10,088 bases of DNA from Ophiostoma sp. CBS 140.51 (lineage: Eukaryota > Ascomycota > Sordariomycetes > Ophiostomatales > Ophiostomataceae). The stretch covers positions 1 through 10,088 of the forward strand of contig JANSLP010000584.1 of assembly GCA_029298735.1 (NCBI GenBank), given 5' to 3'. A model generated the notes under the pieces. It was not told where the DNA came from. It searched no databases and worked only from the letters and a program-made list of their open reading frames with translations. Shown one piece after another: positions 1 through 8,480 of this stretch. The stretch's first letter is position 1; each line of letters begins with the position of its first letter. Made by a program: the position numbers and the translations under genes.

Positions 1-97
1 TCGTATGTAGCTTTTTGTACCTGTGGATCGATTTCAGACGATTTCACCAATCAAAAGGAAGTCCACAAAAAAAGTAATATTTTCGGCCCCAAGGAGA

Positions 98-106
98 TAC
101 TCCGTA
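98..106 (+). repeat. TACTCCGTA motif copy
   Basis: This is an isolated exact TACTCCGTA. The same nonamer or its reverse complement recurs at 746-754, within 1023-1046 and at 9629-9637. An eight-base match (ACGGAGTA) is at 5722-5729. Confidence 0.6.
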
Positions 107-744
107 TGCAGGGGAAGACCAGGGCAAGCAGGGGTAGGGCTTTCGAGCGAGTCCCTGCCGGGTCTGTCCGGAATGCCGTACAGTATTCCTTACCTCGCCA
201 CGACGTGGTGAACCAGAGTTCACGAGGCAGAATGAGAAACAGGGGCAAGAAGAGGGGGGTTGCCTTTTTTCATGAAGATAAGCGGCTGTAATTCTTTGAT
301 AGATCTTGTTTTTTCAGCACAAAAACAATGGAGTTTAGTTGTCTTTCTGTAGTTTATACCCCGTGTTATTGCAGGACAGTAATAGCAGGCAGGAGAGGTG
401 CTCAGGCGCCACTAATAAGAACGAAAGAGGAAGGAAGCAATCCCCCACAGCGTCGGAGCGGCCCGCCACTACACTAGAGCTTTTTCGTGAGCAGACAGGT
501 ATCAATGGCAGTCGATCCACTAAAGAGCACGCTGAAGAGGAGACTCCAGCGAAGATGCTGGCCGCGACACGCGGATCTGCGGGCTGCACATGGGGTTGTT
601 TTCTTTCACAATTGTGACCTTGGCGTCGAAATCGCATTTGCTTGAATCGCATTTGAGGGTGGCGCCGTCGGGGAAGGAGGAGTTGCGTGCTCCAAATGTC
701 CACGAACACCCTCTTCTCCGCGTCCTTTCTCCTGTCTCGCGTAT

Positions 745-762
745 GTACTCCGTACGGGGTAT
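745..762. repeat. GTAC-CCGTACGG-GTAT near-palindrome, copy 1
   Basis: The sequence GTACTCCGTACGGGGTAT is an almost self-complementary 18-mer around CCGTACGG. It closely matches the 18-mer at 9621-9638, differing at three positions. The ten-base core ACGCCGTACG of that second copy also occurs at 1855-1864. Confidence 0.6.
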
Positions 763-858
763 GTGGCTCCCAATTGTGTGAAAATATAGGGGGCTCGTCG
801 CATTTGTAGAGTTGGCAACGGAGAAGCCGGTGAGTAACATTCAAGCGGTCGAATGCTA

Positions 859-878
859 CTATGGCGATATCACCATAG
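859..878. repeat. 20-bp near-perfect palindrome
   Basis: Arms CTATGG and CCATAG flank CGATATCA. The full 20 bases are self-complementary except for one pair, and the centre is GATATC. Possible roles are a dimeric regulator site or a hairpin; no evidence chooses between them. Confidence 0.7.
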
Positions 879-987
879 TCGATTAACAATTTCACGTTCA
901 TCCAGAGACAGAGAGACGCCTGCCAGCAGGGCAGGGATATGAAACGTAAAGATGACTAGAAAGGTGGTGGAAGGTGCGTAGGTTTCA

Positions 988-999
988 TTTCGTACGAAA
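988..999. repeat. 12-bp palindrome TTTCGTACGAAA
   Basis: This is a perfect 12-bp palindrome. Its right part, CGTACGAAAA, recurs at about 7362-7371. It lies 24 bp upstream of the TACTCCG tandem array. Confidence 0.6.
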
Positions 1000-1022
1000 A
1001 CGAGGTCGACTTAGACAGTCTG

Positions 1023-1046
1023 TACTCCGTACTCCGTACTCCGTAC
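1023..1046 (+). repeat. TACTCCG tandem repeat (3.4 copies)
   Basis: Three perfect head-to-tail copies of the heptamer TACTCCG (1023-1029, 1030-1036, 1037-1043) are followed by TAC. The unit is the same one seen singly elsewhere in the window. It is a short minisatellite or clustered binding motif and codes for nothing recognisable. Confidence 0.85.
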
Positions 1047-1888
1047 AAGTAGTACAAATGCCGTAGTGGTGGATATCGAGGCTAATAAAGCAGCAAGGAC
1101 AGCTTCAAGGGGAGCTTGTTGTAAAGCACACATGATTGATAAGGGATAGATGGGTGTCGATACCGAAAGCAAAACCAGAAAGTCGCACCGAGATCCGAAA
1201 CAAATGTAACAGAACACTCTTTAAATACTTTTTTCTTCGAGGAAAGTTCCAAATAAAGCGGGAAATGACGTGCTTGGTAGGCAGCAGACTCGAGATGATT
1301 TACAAAACACAAGGGCCAGATCGCATCAGTCCACCGCCACATGGAGGATTACCGCTTTGACAAAGTTCCGATGATATTCCAAAGGAAACGGTAAACAGCG
1401 CCACTGGGTAAACGAAACAAGCCTCCAGGAGGCCAGCCGTTAACAACACCCAAAATATGATGGACTGCAAATTATTGTGCAAAATACGTTCAACCGCAGC
1501 TTCTAAGCTGTAGGGAGTAACAATATTTGGTTGTTTTCAATCAACTCTCAAGCTGTCAAGGATTCAATGTTAATTTCACAAAAAACATGCCGCGATGTAA
1601 CGGGTCACGTAGGAGAACCTTACGGGCTCTCGCAGCAAGGCGCTGTATTCCAACGATATATCCAGATAAAGAGAAAAAGGAGAAAGAAGGAAAAGAGACT
1701 TGCGTGAGCATTTGCCCTGAAGCCCTTCGTATCGTCCCTGAGCACATCATGTGACTGGTCACGTAACATCTGCCCCCCGCACGTCTGATCGGGTCTCCGA
1801 CCCAGCCTCGATAAAGTTGTGAGTCTTTCAGTTCCCGAGATGCACTTATGCGTCACGCCGTACGTGGAAGATGTTGGTTAGTGTGGCG

Positions 1889-1895
1889 TATATAT
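1889..1895 (+). promoter_or_regulatory. TATA-like site (TATATAT)
   Basis: The ten bases CGTATATATG at 1887-1896 resemble a TATA box on the plus strand. The same ten bases occur at 9163-9172. No gene with a convincing start follows. If active, transcription would run toward the 3' end of LSB5. This is only a sequence match. Confidence 0.25.
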
Positions 1896-1940
1896 GGGGA
1901 GGTTCGAGATCCACATTGTCTTAGCTTGCTTGAGGTTGAT

Positions 1941-2181
1941 TTTATTTGTTGGGGGCTATTGTGAATGTCGATGGCAGCAGGGAATATCAAGACATGAAAG
2001 AGATATGGTAGGAAAAGAAAGGTACAGGGACACGAATCCGTTTAAATCAGACGCTGCTACATAGGGGAAGAAGAAGGAAGAAATAAAGCCGGAGATACAC
2101 ATAGGCGTATGCGAAGGTGGGGATGAGGCAAGAGTACAAGAACAGACAACACAATCAGGGGCCACCTGCCACCTTCCACAA
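1941..2181 (-). other. Putative LSB5 3' untranslated region
   Basis: This is the stretch past the TAG stop as read on the minus strand. It is pyrimidine-rich on that strand (TTTCTTCCTTCTTCTTCCCC around 2090-2065). It reaches a minus-strand AATAAA at 1946-1941, about 240 nt past the stop, which is a plausible poly(A) signal. Fungal poly(A) signals are degenerate, so the true end is uncertain. A frame that continues here from 2372 is only an overlap with the LSB5 tail. Confidence 0.4.
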
Positions 2182-3732
2182 CTACCACCTTGGCTCCCCC
2201 TGTTCGACCTTGGGCGTACCAACAGCGTTCCGGTCAGCAAAGGGGTCGTTCTCGTCGTCGTCAACATAGGTGTCACCGTCCGAGTCATCACCACCAGCAG
2301 GGCGGTTTCTTGCGGCATCAGCAGCCACCATAGCAGCCGTAGGGACAGGTGGACGGGCTCCAATACGACCAAGAACTGGCTTGGACATGGCCGAGGGCCG
2401 GGGCGGTGCTGCCGGTCGAGGAGGTGCGGCTGGTGGAGGCGGCGATGCGATGCCGCTGTTGCGCTTGCTGCTGCGGCCGCTGGTGGCGTCGCCCAGGTTC
2501 AGGCTGGCAATGTCTGGGACAGCAGACGTTGGTGAGTTCGGGCCCGAGCCGGACTCCTTATCCTTGGCAGCCTGCTCCTGAATCATACGATAGCGGTGCG
2601 CCTGCTCGGCCAGGTCGTCATCCGAGTCACTATCAGCGTCGATAGAGCGGTCAAGCTGCTCAAACAACATGAGGGCCGTGACAAGCTCGTCGTTGGCGTG
2701 CAGTAAGCTGCCAAGATACTCCTCCGAATTGACGAGATAGATGTACCGCAGAATCTTGCGGCGAAGCAGCTTGCACCTTTCGAAACGCTGGATGGCAGCC
2801 TCATTCTCCGAAATGCGCTCCAGCTCACGGTTGATTGTCTGCAGTGTGTTGGTCAGGTCGGTCGTGGCAATGGACGCATCGGCAATCGTAGCCTTCATCA
2901 CGGGCTTCTCGGCCTCAAGATTGAACGGCTTGCGCGCCTTCTTGCCGCCGCTCGTGCTCGACCGCTTGTCTTTGCTCTTGGAGGACTTGCCACTGTCTCG
3001 GCCAAAGGAGCTAAACGACTCGATACGGCCCGTGGGCTGTGTTTGCGTCTGCGGCAAAACTGGTCGGGACGACGACGCGTGGCCTGTGCGTGCCGCCGCC
3101 GCTGCGGCCGCGTTGGCTGCCGTATCCGCCTCGTCTTCGTCGTCATCGAAAGGGTTTTCCGTCTCGCGCACGACTCGAGACTGCGCCTGGGTCACAACTT
3201 GCTTGCGTTGCGGCAGCTCCTTGTACAGGCGCGCCAGGCGCTCCATACCGGGCGTGTTCTTGTACTCTGCTGCCCAGCCACGGAACAGTTGCGAGCACTT
3301 CTTGCGCACATCTGGGTCGGACAGATCCGACGTGCCGCACATGCGCAGACGCTCTAGGAGCATCTCGTCGACAAAGGACCGCTGGAAGCGGGGGCCTGCG
3401 TTCTGGATCAGGCCATCGAGTAGCGTGAGGGCGCGCAGCTGGCGGTGCACACTGCCGTACTTGAGCTTCTTGCGAATCGCCCGCGCGGCTTCGGTGGGGC
3501 CCGATGTCTGCAACTTGATGACTTCGACCAAGTCGGGGATACCGCTGAGATCGTCCTCTTCATATGCCTCGCCCGTGAGGTTCTCAATCGTGACCGTGAC
3601 GGCCGAGTATGGTTTTTTCTACGAACGGGAAAAGCCCCGGTTAGTCAATGCCACCACCGGGTGGGTCAAGGGGACTGTCTCGGTCGTAAGACTCCGGTCT
3701 CGGGACCTAATTGTACATACTTGAGAAAACAT
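2182..3732 (-). CDS. LSB5: LSB5-like VHS/GAT-domain endocytic adaptor (2 exons)
   Basis: The coding sequence joins 3732-3721 (ATG, residues MFSQ) to 3618-2182 (stop TAG at 2184-2182), giving 482 residues. Seen: an N-terminal VHS-type helical domain at about residues 10-142 (GPTEAARAIRKKLKYG, QLRALTLLDGLIQNAG, FRGWAAEYKNTPG). An NPF motif follows at 159-161 in an acidic patch, then an alanine run at about 172-180 and a Ser/Lys-rich linker. A GAT-type three-helix region spans about 234-330 (LERISENEAAIQRFERCKLL). The tail has a PPPPAAPPRPAAPPRP stretch at about 397-412, an acidic segment and a DPF motif at 462-464. Known for the family: yeast Lsb5 binds Las17/WASP, Sla1, Arf3 and ubiquitin at cortical actin patches. 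Inferred: NPF could bind EH domains, the proline stretch SH3 domains, and GAT ubiquitin or Arf. Starting at MFSQ restores the conserved N-terminus (KKPYSAVTVTIENLT) without a break. Third codon positions are mostly G or C. The gene is complete, with no frameshift. The C-terminal residues could differ if a further intron lies at the stop, though nothing requires one. Confidence 0.93.
3619..3720 (-). other. LSB5 intron 1 (102 bp, phase 0)
   Basis: The intron begins GTATGT (3720-3715) and ends CGTAG (acceptor AG at 3620-3619). A near-ideal branch site TGACTAAC lies at 3647-3640, with the likely branch adenosine about 22 nt before the acceptor. A short pyrimidine-rich stretch lies between branch and acceptor. 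The length and all three signals fit typical filamentous ascomycete introns. Confidence 0.88.
3721..3732 (-). other. LSB5: LSB5 exon 1 (12-nt coding micro-exon)
   Basis: ATGTTTTCTCAA encodes MFSQ and ends in phase 0 directly at a GTATGT donor. The base at -3 from the ATG is G, an acceptable start context. The next in-frame residues after splicing are KKPYSAV, so the splice gives an uninterrupted N-terminus ahead of the VHS domain. In exon 2 the first methionine codon of this frame comes only well inside the VHS domain (the M of the FVDEMLLE stretch), so the upstream ATG is needed for an intact domain. Confidence 0.85.
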
Positions 3733-4060
3733 AGCTCTCGCGGGACCCTGGTTGTCGCGTGCGTATCTGAGGAGATGAGGGAATCGATAGAAGAGTGAAG
3801 AAGCCGACCCTTTCTTCTAATGTTGAGCGCCTGACGAGGAGAGGACGTGAAAGAGTAGCCTTGGCAGCTAGGCCTTGGCGTGCGGGCAATACTGTTTGAG
3901 CGAGGAGGTCAGAGGAAGGATGTCGTACAAGCCCCGCGGGGTCGTCCGTGTTATCGGGGTCGGAGATGGCAAAGCTGCCGGCCAGCTACTGTTCGGAGCT
4001 CAAGGTAAAGTTATGCACCTCTCGTCACGCGTCTTGAGTCGTCCCGCAGTGATGTCACGG
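3733..4060 (-). promoter_or_regulatory. LSB5 leader and promoter region
   Basis: This is the sequence immediately upstream of the LSB5 ATG. On the minus strand, about 3830-3770 is rich in C and T (CTTCTTCACTCTTCTATCG), as is common near fungal transcription starts. Two direct copies of GCCTTGGC lie at 3858-3865 and 3872-3879. An ACGCGT (MCB-type core) is at 4027-4032 and TGATGTCA, one base off a CRE, at 4050-4057. No clear TATA or CCAAT box was seen. Assigning these sites to LSB5 control is inference from position only. Confidence 0.5.
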
Positions 4061-5034
4061 CTAGGGAATAGTCTGCGCAGCCGGAGGAGGGGGCGGAGAG
4101 GGGGTGGTGTGGGTTGGTTCCGTGTCTTGCTTAGGAAGTGCCGTGGGAGAGCTTGTACTCAGAAGTGCGTCAAGCTGTCTGTGGTCGTATTTTGGCAAAG
4201 TTGTATCGTGTGGCCAAAAAAGGAGGAGGACAGTTTTAAAAAAGGGGTTGTTAAGTTTGGAAAACGTAGAATATGGCGCAGTAGGAGGAAGGTGCAGACG
4301 AACGCTTGGGCAACGAGGCAGAAGGAGCAAGGGAGCAGCGGCTACGGCCGCAAGAAAGTGGGCAAGTGCAACAGGGAGGGGCCACACCTGTCCCAATTGC
4401 AAAGCCAGGCGACGATATTAGCTAATCCTGTCGTACAAAAGCACAGATATTCGTTGCCTGCCACACCCCGCCATCGGGCCCCTTTAGCAGTTTGTTCACC
4501 AGTCTTACTTGCACCCAGCACTGCCTGTCATGTTTTTGCGCTGGCGCCCAGTGGCATGAAACGCTAGCCCAGCCACGGGCTACCCCGCGGCACTCATGAT
4601 AGCGTATTTTTCCTATGCCACCCACAGATTTAGCACTCCTTTGTTGATAGAGTCTTTGCTACCTAGTTTAGCAGCTTGTCGAAACCTCACTTCCATTCAT
4701 CATCTTTTGATACTCAATCTTTAGTTTCCTATTATTTTCAGTCCTCTTTCTCCTCACACATGCCTCGCTTCACAGAAAGCTTGTTCTGATGTTAATTTAT
4801 TGCGAAATTATACTACGCCATTCAAGTGCACAAAATGCAATGTAAGAATGGAGGTATTCACGTCGCTCTAATACGTCGTTTGTAAGATACCACAATATCA
4901 ATACTTTTCAGCAGAGGCAAGCTGCCAGAGAGACAAGAACCCCCGAGCAAGAACGAGACGAGATTTTGTGGTTACCTTGACTTGAACAGTCGACGATACG
5001 CATGTTTTCCAGAGAAAAGCTTGATGTTGCAAAA
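4061..5034. other. Gene-free stretch, distal LSB5 upstream region
   Basis: Much of 4061-4567 lies in a 230-codon open frame that starts at 3875 on the plus strand. Its product is Arg/Lys/Gly-rich, shows no domain I recognise, and has weaker third-position bias than LSB5. I treat it as chance. An inverted repeat TTTTGGC/GCCAAAA (4190-4196 and 4213-4219) brackets a 16-nt loop. From about 4600 onward the DNA becomes more A/T-rich with stops in all frames. Confidence 0.4.
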
Positions 5035-5042
5035 TGACGTCA
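5035..5042. promoter_or_regulatory. Perfect CRE-type bZIP site TGACGTCA
   Basis: TGACGTCA is the full palindromic consensus for ATF/CREB-type bZIP factors such as fungal Atf1. It lies about 1.3 kb upstream of the LSB5 start and is followed by TCACGAGG. A related GGACGTCACGAG is at about 8685-8696. Function is inferred from consensus alone. Confidence 0.4.
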
Positions 5043-6039
5043 TCACGAGGCTGAGGAAGCCATAGAAGCTAAAGGTCACGATACAAGAATGGTTTCACGG
5101 CGTAGAAGGTAGATAACCAGGTGATATTGCAAGACAAAACTAGAATCTGGAAACTCCGGTGCTGTGTCGGGCCGAACGAGCCATTGACACCCAGTTTCTT
5201 GTTATCGTCCATCATCGACACCGCTGCACCGTCTGCTCTCTCATTTGACTTTATATCTCGAATTTGGTTATCCGTTTTCGTTCGTAGAAGGCACAAGCAC
5301 ATGAACATTAAGGGAACATGTCCAAATTAAAAGTATCCATGCATGAGCTCTTTCTTGGGTTATGTTACGGGCACCTGAGTGTTATGTTATTTTGATATAC
5401 ATTTGTTTCAACGCTGACACATTGTGGCGGCTACTGTGATAATATTCTATAATGTTCTCCGCACAACCAATGGGATCAAGGATGATGACTGGCTGAAGAT
5501 AGAAAAGGGCAGATTACATTCTCAGGAACAGTAAGTGAGCCTCGTCTTGACGGTGTGACTGGCAGAGGGGAGGATGGAGAAAAAGGGTCCGGTAGCGGGG
5601 TCCTTCAGAATAGACAGAATTCGGCTCCATGGGTGACCATTCCGGTGGTGACAATGGAGAGGTGACGGAAAGTAAAACGGCGACTTCGAGGCTTGCTTGG
5701 GGCTCCGTTTTATTTTACTTAACGGAGTATTTTGTTTCTATTTGTTGTCTTTGAGTTTATGTAAATAGAGCATATCCCACAAGCTCGGGACGAGATACGG
5801 CAGGGGCCATGACAAACAGTGACGACAAAACAAATGACCAACGAGATGCTGTGATTCGTGGCAAAAGCCGCAAACCAGGGACGAGAGAAAAGGATGCGAG
5901 GCGGAACAGACTACGGGGCAGCCGGGACGACTCGCAAGGGAAACATACAACACACGACAGCACAGCATCGAGGACCCTATTACAACACATCTTGTTCGGG
6001 AAGAACGCCGAGCTGGCAGCGAACAATACCGCGGGACGA
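5043..6039. other. Gene-free stretch
   Basis: I see no convincing gene. Open frames are short (the longest is 113 codons, minus, 6079-5738) and their products are Ser/Cys/Leu-rich with no known domain. ACGGAGTA (a TACTCCGTA-type motif, minus strand) is at 5722-5729. A purine-rich patch lies at about 5564-5587. The remainder has no structure I can name. Confidence 0.45.
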
Positions 6040-6170
6040 CGGGTGCAAAGAGAAGTAGAGGGATAAAAGAAGAGAGCAAATGGGAGAGAAGATACAGTGC
6101 AACGGAAAGTTTAGGGATGTCAGTGGGGTGACTGGGAGGGAAAACTGTGAGGGGAGGGGGGTGGGCGGCA
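6040..6170 (+). repeat. Purine-rich asymmetric tract
   Basis: The plus strand is strongly enriched in A and G, for example AAGAGAAGTAGAGGG and GTGAGGGGAGGGGGGTGGG, with few pyrimidines. On the minus strand it is a CT-rich tract, which in fungi often lies in promoters near transcription starts. No believable minus-strand gene follows within the next few hundred bases. Confidence 0.5.
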
Positions 6171-6294
6171 AAACAAAAAAGACACGATGACTCTTTTTGT
6201 CAGGAGAGAGAATGTTCTGTTTACAGCCTCGCTCAACAGTCAATCGCACTTGCCGCGCTATTGACAACGGTTGAGAAGGGCGTGGGAGGGAAAA
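6133..6294 (+). repeat. Direct repeat of TGGGAGGGAAAA, 150 bp apart
   Basis: The 12-mer TGGGAGGGAAAA is found exactly at 6133-6144 and 6283-6294, in purine-rich surroundings. The intervening DNA is not duplicated, so this is either a low-complexity coincidence or a repeated site. Confidence 0.5.
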
Positions 6295-6405
6295 GTCGGT
6301 GAACAGGACGGCAATGTGTAGCAGGCAGGTGCGCGAGGTACGATTTTGTGTTGACGTTATTTTAGCGCTGCATGTGCGTGTTTATGCGTTGGTGGCTGTG
6401 GCGGG

Positions 6406-6440
6406 GGCAAGCACGACACTGGCGGGCACTGGCGCTTGCC
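6406..6440. repeat. Inverted repeat with internal CACTGGCG direct repeats
   Basis: Arms GGCAAGC (6406-6412) and GCTTGCC (6434-6440) can pair. Between them, and overlapping the right arm, are two copies of CACTGGCG (6417-6424 and 6427-6434). A further GCACTGGC is at 6491-6498. This could form a small GC-rich hairpin. Confidence 0.5.
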
Positions 6441-7265
6441 GTTTCAACGTTCTGCACGGAACGACATCAACAACCGGAGGTAATAAGCGGGCACTGGCAG
6501 TTGAATGGGGAGGCGGGGAGACGTAAAGGCCAATTCAGGAAAGAGGGGAGCAGGCGGTGACAGAGGAAAGTGCAGAGGCGCAAGCCGCAAGTGCAAGGCG
6601 CAACATCAGAAGCCCCAGGTGCAATGGCTCAATTCGATAAAAAGAGACGAGATACCCGCGGCGGTCCCGGCTCAATCAATTCGTAGCAGAAAACTACAAT
6701 TATCGGTAATTTCAAACGACAAAAGAAATAAAATATAAATGTAGATAAATTCTTGGTGCATCAAGGTCAAACGTTGCATTTCTCTGCGATGATCACCGGT
6801 GCAGATGGCAGTTGTCCAAATTGGGAACCGTTTTTGTTTTTCAATGTCTGTTTTATCTTTATTTTCCTTGTATGCCATTCTACAATGAAGCAGGATAGCA
6901 AACATAAAAAAAGTTAATATCGTGGCCATCGGATGGCGGCGGATAACGACGGCCATTGCCCTCTTTACACAACGATAAATTCCCATGCTTGCTATAGCAA
7001 GCAATGAAAAGTGAGTTGAAACAAAAAAGTGTTTAAATAGAGAGTTATATTACGAACATTTGTTTTCTGCTACATGCATAGATGACCTGCAACAGCGTTC
7101 TCTCCAAAGTACTGAAACGAATGAATAGATGCCGGATTTCCCCGCGCCGTAACTAGCTCACGCGGTGAAGGCGTGCCTGGGAAGTCATCCAATCTTGAAA
7201 ACAAAGAGGGGAACTGACATCACACACACTCATCGAAAATCACAACGACACACCGATCGATCGAC
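6441..7265. other. Gene-free, partly A/T-rich stretch
   Basis: I see no gene. From about 6690 to 7080 the DNA is A/T-rich. A minus-strand frame at 7004-6672 (110 codons) has a hydrophobic segment (ATILTFFMFAILLH) but no family I recognise; hydrophobic runs are common in chance A/T-rich frames. CGATCGATCG, a 10-bp palindrome, lies at about 7254-7263. Confidence 0.45.
6986..7003. repeat. 18-bp perfect palindrome
   Basis: TGCTTGCTATAGCAAGCA is fully self-complementary with no spacer and sits in A/T-rich DNA. It could bind a dimeric protein or extrude as a hairpin. No gene overlaps it convincingly; only a 110-codon minus-strand frame starting at 7004 does. Confidence 0.75.
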
Positions 7266-7281
7266 ACGCGTTTTTTCGCGT
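7266..7281. promoter_or_regulatory. MCB/SCB-like composite site
   Basis: ACGCGT (7266-7271, MCB core) is followed by TTTCGCG (7274-7280, reverse complement of the SCB-type CGCGAAA). Together they form ACGCG-T6-CGCGT, a short inverted repeat around a T6 spacer. In yeasts such sites bind the Mbp1/Swi4-Swi6 cell-cycle factors. No target gene is visible here, so any role is inference. Confidence 0.3.
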
Positions 7282-8480
7282 TGCTTTGCGAGAGACAGCA
7301 AGAAAATTGCTGGCTAATACAAATCAAATCGAAAGTCAAAACTGTCATGGTCCTGTGCCGTACGAAAATAAGCTGTAACCAAAATGCCAAAATTTGAATT
7401 TATCTTTTGCTCCCTCCGTATTTTCCATCACACCAACAAGGCTCCTCCCTTTGCACACAAGCAAGGGGTAGTCGTCCTTCTGATAATTGTGTTATTTTGT
7501 GTCGTTTGCGACTGTAACTCCATATCACTCCCTTTCTTCATTGGGGAGACAATAGGAGCACCAATGAACCATATGGTCTTCATTTCTATCCCTTTGTATA
7601 ATGGCCAGCATGTGATAGAATATTGATCAACAATCAGATACTGGGGACACAACTAAACGAAAACAGGCCGTATGATAGAATGTTGTGATTTAATCTCAAG
7701 CACTTATTCTCGTCTGATTATATGGCGTGTATCGCAAACAATACGTAGTCATTCACGTCACAAAAGCGGCGGGTTGGTTCTGCGAAAGGTCCTTTTGTAA
7801 CGCCTTCGCCCCGTCAAAAATCGAGGGCTGCAAACAAAGACGTGGTCTGTGTCCTTTGCCACTTGTAGCGCGGGGAAAGCTCAAGGGCATCTGTGATTCT
7901 CAAAGAGCTCTGTTTCTACAGGGTAACCTTCAAAGAAGCTTCAACGTGTCATAGGACCTTGAAGCGCCCTTACATTTGCAACCTTCCATAGAAAAAGACT
8001 GGACGAGGGAACAAAACAAGCCAAAACAAGAAGTCTTAACCGGTCCGGGGGGTGTGAGAATGCAGAAAATTAGAGGCCTGGGAGGCGAGCCCTATGTTCG
8101 GCAGATTCTCGTGATGTTCAAGTGTGCATAGAAGCGATATGCCATACGTGACGCCGTCATCTTCCCCGTTCCTGCCTCTTTTCCAGCGTTACTTTCAACG
8201 GCACATTCGTACCTGCCCTGAGTAGTTTGCTGCTGATCCAAACGGGCGGGAGCTAGAAGTCTACGAGAGCCCGTCGAGGAAGGAAGTATCGTCTACAATG
8301 CTGTAATGCACGGAAGTCGCGAAAACGGCAACTGAAGAACACCATCCGGAACTGTAACAAACAATCACGTATTCCGTCACAGCAGGGAACGTTCAGAAAA
8401 TGGGGTAAAACGGGGGAAAGGCACACTCTTGGATGAGAAACGGCAATTGATCGACATATCATTTTACCCTTTACTGACTT
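7282..8480. other. Gene-free stretch
   Basis: Only short open frames are present. The plus-strand frame 7384-7626 (80 codons) has one hydrophobic stretch (VVVLLIIVLFCVVC) that could span a membrane, but no family match and no conserved start context. TGATAGAATATTG (7613-7625) and TGATAGAATGTTG (7673-7685) are near-identical and exactly 60 bp apart. Confidence 0.4.

Larger units (their letters stand above)
1..1940. other. Gene-free stretch downstream of LSB5
   Basis: I see no recognisable gene on either strand. The longest open frame (901-335, minus, 188 codons) has a start region reading MNVKLLIDYGDIAIVAFDR that looks protein-like. It then becomes an irregular Ser/Arg/Cys-rich sequence with no domain I know, and there is no clear intron that rescues it. 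Purine-rich tracts lie at about 1665-1700 and 1996-2090. The palindromes and TACTCCGTA motifs are listed separately. No tRNA A/B box pair was found. Confidence 0.5.

Noticed and set aside
335..901. 188-codon minus-strand frame as a gene
   Set aside because: Only the first 27 residues look protein-like and no domain is recognised. Codon use differs from LSB5 and no intron signals extend it.
1899..1914. tRNA T-arm-like GGTTCGAGATCC
   Set aside because: The flanking bases do not pair as a T stem, the B-box final C is missing, and no A box or acceptor stem lies at the right distance.
1956..2372. 138-codon minus-strand frame overlapping the LSB5 3' end
   Set aside because: It overlaps LSB5 in another frame on the same strand and gives Thr/Leu-rich sequence with no family; a shadow of the LSB5 tail.
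2741..3724. 327-codon plus-strand open frame antisense to LSB5
   Set aside because: It lies almost wholly inside the LSB5 coding strand and intron. High G/C at LSB5 third positions removes stops on the opposite strand, and its product is a Ser/Arg-rich sequence with no domain.
6563..6582. GAGGAAAGTGCAG resembling the RNase P RNA conserved region I
   Set aside because: The core GGAAAGTCC is not matched and no second conserved region or pairing helix was found nearby.
7384..7626. 80-codon plus-strand frame with one hydrophobic segment
   Set aside because: Short, in A/T-rich DNA where hydrophobic runs are common by chance; no signal-peptide cleavage logic, family or conserved start.
7613..7685. 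60-bp tandem duplication suggested by TGATAGAAT(A/G)TTG pairs
   Set aside because: Only the 13-mers and a short GGCC upstream match; the rest of the two 60-bp units is unrelated.
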